From Candidatus Omnitrophota bacterium (GTDB lineage: Bacteria; Omnitrophota; Omnitrophia; Omnitrophales; Aquincolibacteriaceae), in assembly GCA_023247055.1 (NCBI GenBank), contig JAHFHF010000027.1, forward strand, positions 1 to 35,115: DNA of 35,115 nucleotides, in the 5' to 3' direction. The position numbers were made by a program, and so were the translations under genes. Each line of letters opens with the position of its first letter. The first letter of the stretch is position 1. Shown piece after piece: positions 17,852 through 26,628 of the stretch. The notes below the pieces were generated by a model. The model did no database searches. It had not been told where the DNA came from and saw nothing but the letters and a program-made list of their open reading frames with translations.

Positions 17852-18316
17852 TTATGCCGAAGGTTTTTTAAAAAAATGGATCAGATAAAGCCCGACTCCG
17901 AAAGTGATGGCGGAATCGGCGATATTAAAAACCGGCCAAATCCGGAAATCGATAAAATCAATCACCGCGCCGTAACGAATCCGATCCAGCCAGTTGCCCA
18001 CCGCACCGGCGAGGATTAAAGCCATCGCCGCCCGGTTAAGCGTCAAAAAACGGCCGGGACGTTCTTTCCAAAGCCGCCGGCCGATCACGGCAAGCACGAC
18101 AATACTTGCGGTAATCGCAATAAGCAAAAAGCGGTCAAAGCCGTCCAACAGCCCGAAAGCAATGCCGCGGTTATGGACAAGCGTGAGATGAAAAATATCA
18201 GGCAGGACGGGCAGGCTTTCACCCGGAGAAAAACTCTGCAGAACGGCGAATTTGGTGATCTGGTCGAGCAGAACGAGGCCAGAAACAAGGAGGTAAAAAG
18301 CGACTAGACTTGACGT
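17852..18316 (-). CDS. lspA: Signal peptidase II (lipoprotein), non-canonical start
   Basis: About 154 residues if begun at ACG (18316). Aspartic protease that removes prolipoprotein signal peptides after Lgt. Visible: LLDQITKF near the N-terminus, LVHNRGIAFGLL, then catalytic motifs GAVGNWLDR and FNIADSAI with the two active Asp residues, and four membrane segments. No ATG, GTG or TTG occurs in frame between the upstream in-frame stop and the first conserved blocks; the first TTG (18148) would delete over 50 residues including LDQITK. GAGGAG at 18330-18325 lies 8 nt before the ACG, inside the 3' end of dksA, so ACG or a neighbouring codon is my best guess. A base error or coupling with dksA termination are alternatives. 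Confidence 0.85.
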   Translation of the reverse strand, partial: TSSLVAFYLLVSGLVLLDQITKFAVLQSFSPGESLPVLPDIFHLTLVHNRGIAFGLLDGFDRFLLIAITASIVVLAVIGRRLWKERPGRFLTLNRAAMALILAGAVGNWLDRIRYGAVIDFIDFRIWPVFNIADSAITFGVGLYLIHFFKKPSA

Positions 18317-18696
18317 GGCTCTTTCTCCTCAAGCTCCTGGCACTTGATGCATAAAGCGGTGTAGGGCATGGCGGTCAAACGTTTTTGAGGGATGGCTTTT
18401 TTGCAGGTTTCGCAGATACCATAGCCTTTGTCGTCAATTTTACGCAAAGCAACATCGACCATATTAAGGACTTTCTGTTCGGTCGAGGCAAGGCCCAGAG
18501 TGAATTCCCGGTCAAAATTGTCCGTGGCCTGGTCAGCCATGTGCAGCGAATAGCCCGAAAGGTCACCCGCCGCTTCGCGCTGGCTGGTATTCAAGGTGTC
18601 TTTTTCCAGGTGCTGCAGGTTGCCCGCGATCTTGGCGCGGGTCGCCTGAAGCAATTTTTTGAATTTATCCAGGTTCTTTTTATCCATGGGCTTCAC
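18304..18696 (-). CDS. DksA/TraR-family C4 zinc-finger protein
   Basis: 130 residues. A coiled-coil N-terminal half (about 5-80, many Lys/Glu/Leu/Ala) is followed by a zinc finger C95-x2-C98 ... C116-x2-C119 with GYGICETCKKAIP and ALCIKCQ. Family members bind RNA polymerase through its secondary channel; others are general TraR-like proteins. The usual DksA tip Asp pair is not clearly present, so a DksA-like regulatory role is only inferred. The start is GTG at 18696, with GAGG upstream; an ATG three codons later is possible. It leads the lspA-lgt-rluD operon and overlaps lspA. Confidence 0.85.
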   Translation of the reverse strand: MKPMDKKNLDKFKKLLQATRAKIAGNLQHLEKDTLNTSQREAAGDLSGYSLHMADQATDNFDREFTLGLASTEQKVLNMVDVALRKIDDKGYGICETCKKAIPQKRLTAMPYTALCIKCQELEEKEPRQV

Positions 18697-18752
18697 AATA
18701 ATAACCTCACTTTAGTGCCTGCGCAAGGGATGGACCGGAAAATAAGGCACTC

Positions 18753-18780
18753 ATTATACTTAAGAACGTCGAGCGTGCAA
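18753..18780 (-). promoter_or_regulatory. Promoter for the dksA/traR-lspA-lgt-rluD operon
   Basis: Minus strand: TTGCAC (18780-18775), 16 bp, then a perfect TATAAT (18758-18753), about 55 bp before the GTG start. The -10 box is strong and the -35 box weak. The rest of the gap 18697-18927 shows nothing else I can name. Confidence 0.45.
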
Positions 18781-18927
18781 CCATTTTAAAATAGCAATGA
18801 AATTCTATTTAACTCCTTTAGCAGTAAAGAGATGGGCTGCTTCTATCGAAATTGGACTTTTAGGTTGGCAGGGTTATCAATTCGCAGAGTACGGCTTCAA
18901 ACCGTCGCCCACAGCTACCGGAAGGGA

Positions 18928-19323
18928 CTACAGGGTTTCGTTCATGATTTTGCCGCTTTTTGCCAGCAAAGTCACTTTTTCACGCACATCGCGTTCCAGG
19001 TACTCAAGGCTGAGGGGCTTCGTGATATAGTTGTCCGCTCCCAGACGCATGGCCTCCTCGATTTTATCGCGGGTCTCAAGCGCGGTCACCATAATCACCT
19101 TACAGTCGGGCAGCTTTTTCTTGATTTCGCGTAATGCCGAAAGCCCGTCCATGCCGGGCATATGGATGTCGAGCAAAACAACGTGCGGCTTGACTTGATC
19201 CAGCACTTCCAGGGCTTTCAAGCCTGAAAAAGCCGTCGTCACCTGAAAATCCCGGTCTTCAAAAAAAAGTTTCAGAAAATCACAGATTTCGCTTTCGTCA
19301 TCGACAACCATAAGACGCTTCAT
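18928..19323 (-). CDS. Single-domain response regulator (CheY/Spo0F-like)
   Basis: 131 residues, a receiver domain alone with no DNA-binding or enzymatic output. The acidic pocket is complete: Asp8/Asp9 in VVDDE, phospho-acceptor Asp52 in LLDIHMPGMDG, Thr80 in VMVTALE-like context and Lys102 in TKP. GGAGG sits 5 nt before the ATG at 19323. It lies 15 bp downstream of the sensor kinase gene, so it is likely its phosphorylation partner. With no output domain it must act by protein contact or pass phosphate on to another protein. Confidence 0.92.
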   Translation of the reverse strand: MKRLMVVDDESEICDFLKLFFEDRDFQVTTAFSGLKALEVLDQVKPHVVLLDIHMPGMDGLSALREIKKKLPDCKVIMVTALETRDKIEEAMRLGADNYITKPLSLEYLERDVREKVTLLAKSGKIMNETL

Positions 19324-19338
19324 AGCTACCTCCGCTGA

Positions 19339-20868
19339 TTAAATGAGACCTGAAAAAGTTTCTGGAACTGCTGAGCCCACCGCTTGCGGAATTTCTGCAA
19401 GCGGAAGCCGGAAAATAAATAAACTCCCCTCGCCCGCCTGGCTTTCGGCCCGGATGGACCCGCCGTAATGATGAATAATTTGCTTGGTCACAAAAAGGCC
19501 CAGTCCCAACGCGCTGTGCCGGGTCGTAAAAAAAGGATTAAAAACTTTGTCCAGGTTTTCAGGCGCAATGCCTTTGCCGGTATCCGCCACACGAACTTCA
19601 ATCAGCTTATCCTGCGGCACATGCTGTAAGGTGATGCGGATTTCACCTTCGGTGCCCAAGGCCTGGACCGCATTTAAAATCAAGTTCAGAAAAACTTCCC
19701 GCAGTTCATGCACATTACCTTGAAACGACGGCACATCATCAGCCAAGCGTTTGACAATCCGGATGCCGTCCAGCGAAGTTTGGTAAGAGACTAGGGCCAG
19801 CGTATCTTCAATGATTTGGGAAAGAACAAGCGGTTCTCTGGAGAGGCCTGAACTTTGCGAGAACATCAAAAGCTTTCGTGTAATATCGGCAGCGCGCTTG
19901 GTTTGCTTCACAATGGTTTTCAGCACTTCTTCAATGCGCGTATCCAGCGGGACCTTGTCTCGCTGCAGCAGTAAAACCTGCGCCTTGCCGGAAATGATCG
20001 TCAGCGGATTATGGATTTCGTGGGCAATGCCGGTGGCCAGCTGTTCAATGGCCGTCAATTTCGTAGTTTGCAGCATCTGCGACTGCGAGTCCTGCAATTC
20101 ACTGTTCAAGCGCTTGAGCTGCTGGACGCGGACGGCATTGTGAATGCTCTTGGAGATGCGCTGGCCGAATTCGCGGAAAAAATGAAAGTCGGTTTCATCA
20201 AATGACCGGTCGGACTTGTGCGAGGAGAAAACCAAAAGGCCCGAAAGCCCGCTTTTCACAAAAAGCGGAATAACCCAGCTGGCGCGCATCAGATCAAAAT
20301 CATAAACCAACTGGTTGGCTTCCTTCCACGAAAAGGCCTGGACCACCTGATTGCGCACAAGTACGTGGGTGCCGCTGGCTTGAACAAGCGCCATCATCGG
20401 CGAACTGCGCGAAAGCCGGACACGCCGGTAATCCGAAACATGCCAGCCGTAAGCCGAAGCGACTTCCATATCTTCCTGGTCGGAAGCGCGCACGAGCAGC
20501 GCAACAGTTTTAAGCTGCAGCACTTCCCCGAAGGTATTGACCACCATGTTGGCCAATTCCTGCAAATCCAGCACGACTTCTAATTCGTCGGCCAGATTCA
20601 TCAGCAAAATATGGGCATAGCTTTTTTTCTTGAAAAGATAACGGTCGAAAATCTGGGCATACAATTTATCCAGCGGCTTGACTGTTGAAATCGAGATCAG
20701 CGCCATCAGCAGGACGGAAAGCAGCGGAGCATTTGTGGAAGCTTGGGGAAGAAAAGTTTGAATCAGAAAATTAGAAACGGCCAGGGCAAGAAATCCGAGC
20801 GCAAAGAGCGTTGAAGCGACAAGCGCTTTGCGCAGAAACTTTTTACGCTTCTTGATGTGAAAGGCCAT
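19339..20868 (-). CDS. GAF-domain sensor histidine kinase
   Basis: 509 residues. Two N-terminal membrane segments (about 15-38 and 47-63), a GAF-like sensor region (about 95-245), a coiled coil, then HisKA with H-box GIAHEIHNPL (His283) and an HATPase_c domain with N-box NLILNAVQAL (Asn399), DTGKG (429-433) and GLGLF (455-459). The kinase and ATPase parts are complete. The short periplasmic loop suggests sensing in the membrane or cytosol through GAF and not an external ligand. The response regulator follows directly. Confidence 0.93.
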   Translation of the reverse strand: MAFHIKKRKKFLRKALVASTLFALGFLALAVSNFLIQTFLPQASTNAPLLSVLLMALISISTVKPLDKLYAQIFDRYLFKKKSYAHILLMNLADELEVVLDLQELANMVVNTFGEVLQLKTVALLVRASDQEDMEVASAYGWHVSDYRRVRLSRSSPMMALVQASGTHVLVRNQVVQAFSWKEANQLVYDFDLMRASWVIPLFVKSGLSGLLVFSSHKSDRSFDETDFHFFREFGQRISKSIHNAVRVQQLKRLNSELQDSQSQMLQTTKLTAIEQLATGIAHEIHNPLTIISGKAQVLLLQRDKVPLDTRIEEVLKTIVKQTKRAADITRKLLMFSQSSGLSREPLVLSQIIEDTLALVSYQTSLDGIRIVKRLADDVPSFQGNVHELREVFLNLILNAVQALGTEGEIRITLQHVPQDKLIEVRVADTGKGIAPENLDKVFNPFFTTRHSALGLGLFVTKQIIHHYGGSIRAESQAGEGSLFIFRLPLAEIPQAVGSAVPETFSGLI

Positions 20869-20917
20869 AAAAAATCGCGTACCCTTTCAGCGTTTAGCAT
20901 CTCGGGCTAATCGCTAC

Positions 20918-20982
20918 TTTGTCATTGCGTGGAGTCCGCTATGCTTTTTAGCGGACGGCGAAGCCATCTCTGAGAGAGCTTC
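20918..20982. repeat. R1 palindromic element (GTCATTGCG...GAAGCCATCTC)
   Basis: It starts TTTGTCATTGCG, contains the perfect 7-bp hairpin GTCCGCT (20934-20940) with AGCGGAC (20950-20956), and continues into GAAGCCATCTCTGAGAGAGCTTC. It shares its beginning and GAAGC-ATCTC core with the elements at 21113-21201 and 33974-34020, so it is one member of a dispersed family. Confidence 0.6.
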
Positions 20983-21112
20983 AGCCTTAGTGCCTCCCCG
21001 CTTCGCATTATACTGCTTCATGCTGCAGCTCCTTTTTTTACTAGCAACACGCATTCTACCGCGTGCGGGACTGCAGCACTTTCATATGATCAATGACAAA
21101 AGAGCACTGTTT

Positions 21113-21201
21113 TTTGTCATTGCGAGACAGCATTCAACTGAAGTCGAAGCAATCTCAGAGATTGCTTCGACTTCAAACTTCAACGGGCCCGCAATGACAA
21201 A
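21113..21201. repeat. R1 palindromic element with perfect inner 17-bp arms
   Basis: Outer arms TTTGTCATTGCG (21113-21124) and CGCAATGACAAA (21190-21201) are perfect inverted repeats. Nested inside are perfect 17-bp arms, GAAGTCGAAGCAATCTC (21140-21156) and its complement (21158-21174), with a one-base centre. In RNA or single-stranded DNA it would fold into a long hairpin. No transposase is near, so it may be a non-autonomous REP or MITE-like element; it could also end ileS transcription. Confidence 0.7.
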
Positions 21202-21234
21202 TTAAGTAGTTGTAAGCTTAAACACTCGTTCTTG

Positions 21235-21263
21235 ATTATAGATTCATGCACTGAGCGCTTCAA
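21235..21263 (-). promoter_or_regulatory. Promoter candidate for the sensor kinase/response regulator pair
   Basis: Minus strand: TTGAAG (21263-21258) in the last codons of ileS, 17 bp spacer, perfect TATAAT (21240-21235). The leader before the kinase would be about 360 nt and would include both R1 elements. Sequence prediction only. Confidence 0.4.
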
Positions 21264-24045
21264 GACATTTACCGCATAAACCCGGATGTTCCGCATGCGT
21301 TCCGACGATTTTAGAGTAATTCCAGCAGCGCACGCATTTATTCCCCTCAGCCCGGCCGACCCAGACCTTCAAAGCAATCGCTCCGTCCAGAAACTTGGTT
21401 TGATACTGCGTGGCCACGGCGTCTTCCGGGACTTCATCCATCCACTCCACCTGCGAAACCACAAACACCCGGGGTAATTCCGCCAGGTGTTTCTTAATCG
21501 CTGCGGCTGCTTCCGGATGCGCGGTAAAAAGACGCACTTTGGCTTCCAAGCCGGCGCCAATCAGTTTTTGTTCCCGTTTCAACTCCAAAACCGGAGTGAC
21601 CGCATTACGGAGATTGCGGATGTCCCGCCAATCCATAACGTCAAAAAGCACGCTGGGTTCTTCGCCCCAGGATTTAGGGATCTCGGAGGCATGCACCGAT
21701 GAAACGCCGGATTCCAAGGGATAAGCTTGCCAGACCTCCTCGGTGGTAAAAGGCAGAATGGGTGCCAGCACTTTGACGAGCCGGCCCAGGATGTAGTGCA
21801 GCGCGGTTTGGGCGGAGCGGCGTAAAAAACTGTCTTTGGGGGCGGTATAAAGCGTATCTTTGAGCACGTCAAAATAGTATCCACTCAATTGCAACACGCT
21901 GAAGTGATAGATATGTTGATAAATTTGCAGAAAATGAAACCGGTCATAATCTTGCAATACGGTGAGAACCTCCCGGTTCGTCTCTTGAATCGCCCAATAG
22001 TCCAAAGGATGTAATTTGTCGACCTCGATCGCATGCTGGGCCGGGTCAAAGTCATAGAGATTGGACAAAATGTAACGAAAGGTATTGCGGATTTTACGGT
22101 AGGCGTCCGCAAGCTGGTTCAAAATCTCTTTGGACATGCGAATGTCATACTCGTAATCACAGGAAGACACCCACAGCCGCAGAATGTCGGCCCCGAAATC
22201 GCGCAGCACGTCCTGCGGCGCCACCACGTTGCCTGCGGACTTGGACATTTTTTTACCCGCCCCGTCGACCACAAAACCGTGTGTTAATACGCCTTTAAAA
22301 GGCGGCCTGCCTTCCAACGCGGTAGACGTGGTCAACGAACTTTGAAACCAGCCGCGGTGCTGATCCGAGCCTTCGAGGTAAAGATCGGCGGGAAAATATG
22401 CTGCACCGCAGCGTTTTAAGACAGCTTGATGGCTGACACCCGAGTCAAACCAAACGTCGATAATATCATCTTCTTTTTTGAAATCCGCACCTTTGCATTT
22501 TGGACATTGAAACCCGGCTGGAAGAAAATCGGTCTCAGGACGCGCAAACCAAGCGTCAGCGCCTTCCTTTTCAAAAATCTCTTTTATTTTCGCATGCGAT
22601 TCTGCCACGAAAAACTGCCCCGCGCATTTCGTACAGCCGATGACGGGAATCGGCACGCCCCAGTAGCGCTGGCGCGAGAGGCACCATTCCGGCCGGGTCT
22701 CGACCATGGAGCCAATACGGTTCTTGCCCCAGTCCGGAGTAAAAATGATTTCCTGGTCGATGGCCTGCAGCATATTCTTGCGCAAGCCGTTATGATCGAT
22801 TTTCATGAACCATTGCGGGGTTGCGCGAAAAATAATCGGTTTCTTGCAGCGCCAGCAATGCGGGTAAGAGTGCGAATATTTTTCAGTATGCAGCAACGCA
22901 TCTTTTTCCGTCAAAATCTCAATGACCTTGGCATTACCCTCTTTTAAAACTTTCAAGCCTTCCCCCGCCGGAAAATCCTTGGTAAACCGGGAGCGGCTGT
23001 CGACCGGAGATAAAATATCCAATCCGTTTTCCAAATGCCCATATTTATAGTCATCTTCACCATGGCCCGGGGCAATATGGACAATGCCTGTTCCATCTGT
23101 GGCGGAAACATAGTCCGCCATAATCACCCTGGATGTTCTTGTTAGAAAAGGATGTTGAGCTTCTCTCCCTGCAAACCCCCTGCCTTTTTTAATCCCAATC
23201 TCCCGAATTTGGTTAAATCCAAGTTTCTGCCGGATATTTTCCAGCAAAGCCTGGGCAAAAATAAAACGCCCCTTTTCTGTTTCAATCGTGACGTAGTCCA
23301 GATCAGGATGCAGAGCTAAACCCACATTCGCGGGAAGGGTCCAGGGTGTGGTCGTCCAGACGAGATAATGAGCATCGTCAGAACCCAAAGCGGGAAACTT
23401 AACAAAAACGGTGTCATCCATCTTGTCTTCATATTCCAGTTCAGCATCGGCAAGCGCGGTTTCGCAGTCAAAACACCAGGGCACGGGTTTCTTGCCCTGA
23501 TAAATAAATCCTTTTTCGTAAAGTTTCAAAAATGAATCCGCAATGGCCGCTTGATACGGATAGTTCATGGTCAGATACGGTTTGTCCCACTCCCCCATGA
23601 TGCCGAGCCGCTTGAAATCTTCGCGTTGGACCGCGATAAATCTCTCGGCGTATGCGCGCGCTTGCTTGCGGAAGTCCACACGCTCCACGTCTTCTTTGCG
23701 CTTGCCCATGTCTTTTAAACACTGATGTTCGATGGGCAGGCCGTGGCAGTCCCAGCCCGGCACGTACAGCGCGTCAAAGCCGCGCATGGTTTTGTATTTG
23801 ACGATAATGTCTTTTAAGATTTTATTGAGCGCATGGCCGATATGGATTTTGCCGTTGGCATACGGAGGCCCGTCATGCAGCATGTATAGCGGCCGGCCCG
23901 TGGATTTTTTGCGCACTGTTTCATACAGTCCGCTCTCCTGCCACTTCTTCAGCATCTCCGGCTCGCGCTGCGCCAAATTGGCCTTCATCGCAAAGGTCGT
24001 GGCTGGCAAATTTAACGTGTCTTTATAGTTTTTTTCTTCCTGCAT
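21244..24045 (-). CDS. ileS: Isoleucyl-tRNA synthetase
   Basis: 933 residues, normal family length. Charges tRNA-Ile. Landmarks: opening YKDTLNLP, class I HIGH motif at 68-71, a CP1 editing domain (about 190-390), [16 protein letters not shown], a KMSKS loop near residue 600, and a C-terminal zinc-binding region with CVRC and LCGKC. The start at 24045 begins just before the conserved N-terminus with a GGGA upstream; an ATG at 24057 is also possible, and an ORF extension to 24096 runs into a palindromic repeat and is unlikely. It is separated from pnp by R2 element A, so it is probably transcribed independently or by readthrough. Confidence 0.96.
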   Translation of the reverse strand: MQEEKNYKDTLNLPATTFAMKANLAQREPEMLKKWQESGLYETVRKKSTGRPLYMLHDGPPYANGKIHIGHALNKILKDIIVKYKTMRGFDALYVPGWDCHGLPIEHQCLKDMGKRKEDVERVDFRKQARAYAERFIAVQREDFKRLGIMGEWDKPYLTMNYPYQAAIADSFLKLYEKGFIYQGKKPVPWCFDCETALADAELEYEDKMDDTVFVKFPALGSDDAHYLVWTTTPWTLPANVGLALHPDLDYVTIETEKGRFIFAQALLENIRQKLGFNQIREIGIKKGRGFAGREAQHPFLTRTSRVIMADYVSATDGTGIVHIAPGHGEDDYKYGHLENGLDILSPVDSRSRFTKDFPAGEGLKVLKEGNAKVIEILTEKDALLHTEKYSHSYPHCWRCKKPIIFRATPQWFMKIDHNGLRKNMLQAIDQEIIFTPDWGKNRIGSMVETRPEWCLSRQRYWGVPIPVIGCTKCAGQFFVAESHAKIKEIFEKEGADAWFARPETDFLPAGFQCPKCKGADFKKEDDIIDVWFDSGVSHQAVLKRCGAAYFPADLYLEGSDQHRGWFQSSLTTSTALEGRPPFKGVLTHGFVVDGAGKKMSKSAGNVVAPQDVLRDFGADILRLWVSSCDYEYDIRMSKEILNQLADAYRKIRNTFRYILSNLYDFDPAQHAIEVDKLHPLDYWAIQETNREVLTVLQDYDRFHFLQIYQHIYHFSVLQLSGYYFDVLKDTLYTAPKDSFLRRSAQTALHYILGRLVKVLAPILPFTTEEVWQAYPLESGVSSVHASEIPKSWGEEPSVLFDVMDWRDIRNLRNAVTPVLELKREQKLIGAGLEAKVRLFTAHPEAAAAIKKHLAELPRVFVVSQVEWMDEVPEDAVATQYQTKFLDGAIALKVWVGRAEGNKCVRCWNYSKIVGTHAEHPGLCGKCLEALSA

Positions 24046-24089
24046 GATTCGTCCCATTTCATTTTTGTCATTGCGAGCGACGTGTCTTT

Positions 24090-24228
24090 CCCCCACCTTA
24101 GTCCTCCCCCGGAAAGCACGGGGGAGGAAACAGGGCTAGCATTTTCTTCCGGAACGTACTTGAAAAAAACAATAAAACCTCTTTTATTTCTCCCCCCGTG
24201 CTCTCCGGGGGGAGACTAAGAGGTGAGG
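24090..24228. repeat. R2 bipartite palindromic element, copy A
   Basis: The left half carries CCTCCCCCGGAAAGCACGGGGGAGG; the right half carries CTCCCCCCGTGCTCTCCGGGGGGAG. Each half is a hairpin and the ends (CCCCCACCTTAGTCC... and ...GGAGACTAAGAGGTG) are roughly inverted relative to each other. It lies between pnp and ileS. A further perfect 6-bp hairpin, CGCGGC-CAACA-GCCGCG, follows at 24235-24251. Confidence 0.75.
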
Positions 24229-24306
24229 ATGATTCGCGGCCAACAGCCGCGCATACATCCCAGTCTCTGTCTCCGCACAGAGGGGGGAAGGGTTCCTCAC
24301 ACAGCG

Positions 24307-25161
24307 TTAAAACTTAACAATCGCCGCTTCAACCAATTTGTCAAGCTGCGGCCCGGCCGCATTGGCCGTGCGGATAATCTCTTCAATGTCCACCGGCGCC
24401 AAATGGTCGGGGTCGCACACATCCGTCACGATACTGATTCCCAGAATTTCCATACCCATGTGCACGCCCACAATCACCTCAGGGACCGTCGACATGCCCA
24501 CCAAATCTGCGCCCCAACTGCGCATCATGCGGTATTCCGCGCGCGTCTCAAGGCAGGGCCCGCTTACGCCGACATAAACGCCGCGGCGCACCGAAACTTT
24601 TTTTTCACGAGCGGCTTGTTCCGTCAGCGACACCAGACGCGCCGAATAAGGCGCGGCCATATCGGGAAACCGCAGGCCCAAGCGCGGGTCATTGGACCCG
24701 ATCAAAGGATTGGCGCCCATAAAATTAATGTGATCTTCAATCAAGACCAGCTCACCTTTGCGGTAATTGAGATTAAGTCCGCCGGCAGCATTCGTGACGA
24801 CCAGTTTTTTTATCCCCAGTAACCTTAGAACACGCACTGGAAACGTGACTTCCTGCATCGAATAACCTTCGTAAAAATGAAACCGGCCTTCCATGGCCGC
24901 GACCCTCCGGCCGGCGAGAGTGCCCAAAACCAGACGGCCGCGGTGCGACTCCGCCGTGACTTTGGGAAAATGCGGGATTTTCGCGTATTCAATGACCGTA
25001 TGCGGTTTGATTTTGCGGGCCAGCTGGCCCAAACCGGTGCCCAGAATGAGCGCAATCTCAGGCTCGAATCCGTTTTTGGTTTGACGCTGGATGGCCGCGG
25101 CAGCCTGCTGGACCGGCTGGAAAAGACCAGGCGCTTTTTTCTGCATGCGTTTCATGGCCAT
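24307..25161 (-). CDS. Purine-nucleoside phosphorylase (trimeric type)
   Basis: 284 residues. Splits purine nucleosides with phosphate into base and ribose-1-phosphate for salvage. Visible: phosphate-site GTGLG (41-45), ESHRG (71-75), EGRFHFYEG (91-99), VTNAAGGLN (122-130), GPCLETRAEYR (201-211) and VGMSTVPEVI. At the position where many 6-oxopurine PNPs have an Asn (ITN/VTN) it reads VTDVCDPD, with Asp247; this may shift base preference and is noted as a finding. The start at 25161 follows the yggT stop by 3 bp; Met3 or Met6 are alternatives. It is co-directional with yggT and proC. Confidence 0.92.
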   Translation of the reverse strand: MAMKRMQKKAPGLFQPVQQAAAAIQRQTKNGFEPEIALILGTGLGQLARKIKPHTVIEYAKIPHFPKVTAESHRGRLVLGTLAGRRVAAMEGRFHFYEGYSMQEVTFPVRVLRLLGIKKLVVTNAAGGLNLNYRKGELVLIEDHINFMGANPLIGSNDPRLGLRFPDMAAPYSARLVSLTEQAAREKKVSVRRGVYVGVSGPCLETRAEYRMMRSWGADLVGMSTVPEVIVGVHMGMEILGISIVTDVCDPDHLAPVDIEEIIRTANAAGPQLDKLVEAAIVKF

Positions 25162-25164
25162 GGG

Positions 25165-25464
25165 TCAGCTTCCCGTCATCTGCGCAAGACGCACGAGAAT
25201 TCCCACCAGCACATTGCGCACGAAGAACAACGCAATGAAAGCCACCAAGGGCGTAAGGTCCAGCATGCCGATCTGCAGCGGCAGGCGCCGGAAAGGCGCC
25301 ATGATCGGGTCCGTCACCTGAATCAGGAATTGAACGATGTTGTGGTAAGGATCAACCGGCAGCCAGCTCACGATAATCCGCGCGAAAAGCAGCCAGTAAA
25401 GAATCTGAGCAACGCCGTTGACCAAAAGTGCCAGCGCCGTAAAAAGTTCACCGATGATAAACAT
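25165..25464 (-). CDS. yggT: YggT-family integral membrane protein
   Basis: 99 residues. Two hydrophobic repeats (about 5-30 and 65-90) with the family motif RIIVSWLPVDPYHNIVQF and a TDPIMAPFRRLPLQIGMLDLTPLVAF block. YggT proteins are small inner membrane proteins with poorly defined roles, often near proC and yggS as here. The start at 25464 is fixed by a perfect GGAGG 6 nt upstream; an in-frame extension into R2 element B is not supported. Confidence 0.9.
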   Translation of the reverse strand: MFIIGELFTALALLVNGVAQILYWLLFARIIVSWLPVDPYHNIVQFLIQVTDPIMAPFRRLPLQIGMLDLTPLVAFIALFFVRNVLVGILVRLAQMTGS

Positions 25465-25515
25465 GTTTTGCCTCCTTAAAATTGTTACAGGACGGTAAGA
25501 ACTCATGCCACTTTT

Positions 25516-25614
25516 CCCCCACCTTGATCCTCCCCCGAAAAGCACGGGGGAGGAAACAATAGACTCTCTTTTATTTCTCCCCCCGTGCTTTTCGGGGGGA
25601 GATTAAGAGGGGGG
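25516..25614. repeat. R2 bipartite palindromic element, copy B
   Basis: It lies between proC and yggT. Left hairpin CCTCCCCCGAAAAGCACGGG..., right hairpin ...CCCCGTGCTTTTCGGGGGG; the tips CCCCCACCTTGATCC and GATTAAGAGGGGGG are approximate inverted repeats. Shortest of the four copies, about 99 bp. It sits between co-directional genes, so it would be present in a shared transcript. Confidence 0.75.
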
Positions 25615-25621
25615 ACAGTAG

Positions 25622-26425
25622 CTACACGCTCCGGCTGAGTTCGCGGCCGCGCTCAAGCGCCGCTTGAAACGCCCGGGCCAAAATCTTCTCAACGCCGGAA
25701 CGCTTCATGACTTTAAACGCCGCTTCGGTGGTGCCTTTTTTAGACGTCACACGCGCGCGCCACTCTTGCGGCGACGCTTCCCCGCCGGCCGCTAGTAGCG
25801 CGGCGCCTGAGGCCGTTTGCACAGCCAGCAGTTCAGCATCGGCGCGCGAAAGCCCGTGACTGGCGCCGAAACGCGCCAGCACTTCCATCAGAAAGAAAAA
25901 ATACGCCGGGCCGCTGCCGCTGACGGCAGTGACCAGATCGAAAAACCGCTCGGGCAAAACGACCGTGCGTCCGCAGGCGTCAAAAATAGTTTTTGCGATT
26001 CGCAGCGCACTCCGCGAACTGCCCGTCACAGCCGTCATGGACGCGCCGGCTTTCGCACCCAAATTAGGCATGGAACGCACGATCACAGGTTTGGCGCCCA
26101 CGGCCCGGCGGATTTTAGCCGCCGGCGTTCCGGCCAGGATGCTGATGATGCCGTGTTTTTTTGTCAGCGCCGGTTTTAATTCCGCGCCGGTGACTGCAAG
26201 GTCTTGGGGTTTAACGGCCAGAATGACCCACTGAACACGCCGCGCCAAATCTTCGGCCGATGCCGCGCGCCGAACGCCCCATTTGCGGGCAAAGGCGCTC
26301 TCTTTGGCGCGCATTTTATCATAAACCCAAACACGCCGCGGGCTTGAAACTCGTTTTTTAAAAAGCCCTTCCAAAATGGCCGTGCCCATATTGCCAACGC
26401 CGAGTAATCCAATCGTATTCTTCAT
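25622..26425 (-). CDS. proC: Pyrroline-5-carboxylate reductase
   Basis: 267 residues, normal length. Last step of proline synthesis, NAD(P)H-dependent. N-terminal Rossmann motif LLGVGNMG, AVKPQ, VRSMPNLG, and the C-terminal catalytic/dimer region AVSGSGPAYFFFLMEV and VTSKKGTTEAAF (the usual SPGGTT reads SKKGTT here). The start at 26425 has GGGAG 5 nt upstream; the longer in-frame extension enters R2 element C and is rejected. It lies downstream of yggS with element C between. Confidence 0.94.
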   Translation of the reverse strand: MKNTIGLLGVGNMGTAILEGLFKKRVSSPRRVWVYDKMRAKESAFARKWGVRRAASAEDLARRVQWVILAVKPQDLAVTGAELKPALTKKHGIISILAGTPAAKIRRAVGAKPVIVRSMPNLGAKAGASMTAVTGSSRSALRIAKTIFDACGRTVVLPERFFDLVTAVSGSGPAYFFFLMEVLARFGASHGLSRADAELLAVQTASGAALLAAGGEASPQEWRARVTSKKGTTEAAFKVMKRSGVEKILARAFQAALERGRELSRSV

Positions 26426-26466
26426 GCTTTCTCCCTCTTCTCTGCCCGGGTTAGTAACCGAGTGTG

Positions 26467-26604
26467 CCCCCACCTTAATCCTCCCCCGAAAAGCACGGGG
26501 GAGGAAACAGAGCCAATTCCTTCCTCCAAAAAACATGGGAGAGGAAACAATAGAATCTCTTTTATTTCTCCCCCCGTGCTCTCCGGGGGGAGATTAAGAG
26601 GGGG
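26467..26604. repeat. R2 bipartite palindromic element, copy C
   Basis: It lies between yggS and proC. Same left and right hairpins as copy A, with an additional degenerate internal piece (CCTCCAAAAAACATGGGAGAGG) that looks like a decayed third half-element, as if one copy had inserted beside or within another. Confidence 0.75.
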
Positions 26605-26628
26605 AAACGAGCACAACGCGTTAGTCCT

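Larger units (their letters stand above)
20869..21243. other. 375-bp gene-free gap with two R1 palindromic elements
   Basis: The gap between ileS and the sensor kinase contains two R1-type repeats (20918-20982 and 21113-21201), listed separately, and the kinase promoter candidate at its ileS edge. Between and around them I see no open frame with coding character and no RNA gene signature. Confidence 0.6.

Noticed and set aside
18797-19030. Plus-strand 77-codon frame in the gap after the response regulator
   Set aside because: It partly overlaps the response regulator gene on the other strand, has no Shine-Dalgarno site and no recognisable domain.
21113-21201. R1 element as a tRNA or small RNA gene
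   Set aside because: The fold is one long hairpin without tRNA landmarks such as a GGTTCGAATCC-type T-arm.
24046-24096. N-terminal extension of ileS to the ATG at 24096
   Set aside because: The added residues come from an R1 fragment and lie before the conserved N-terminus; no ribosome site supports it.
25465-25545. N-terminal extension of yggT into R2 element B
   Set aside because: Residues are encoded by the repeat; GGAGG and a membrane start favour 25464.
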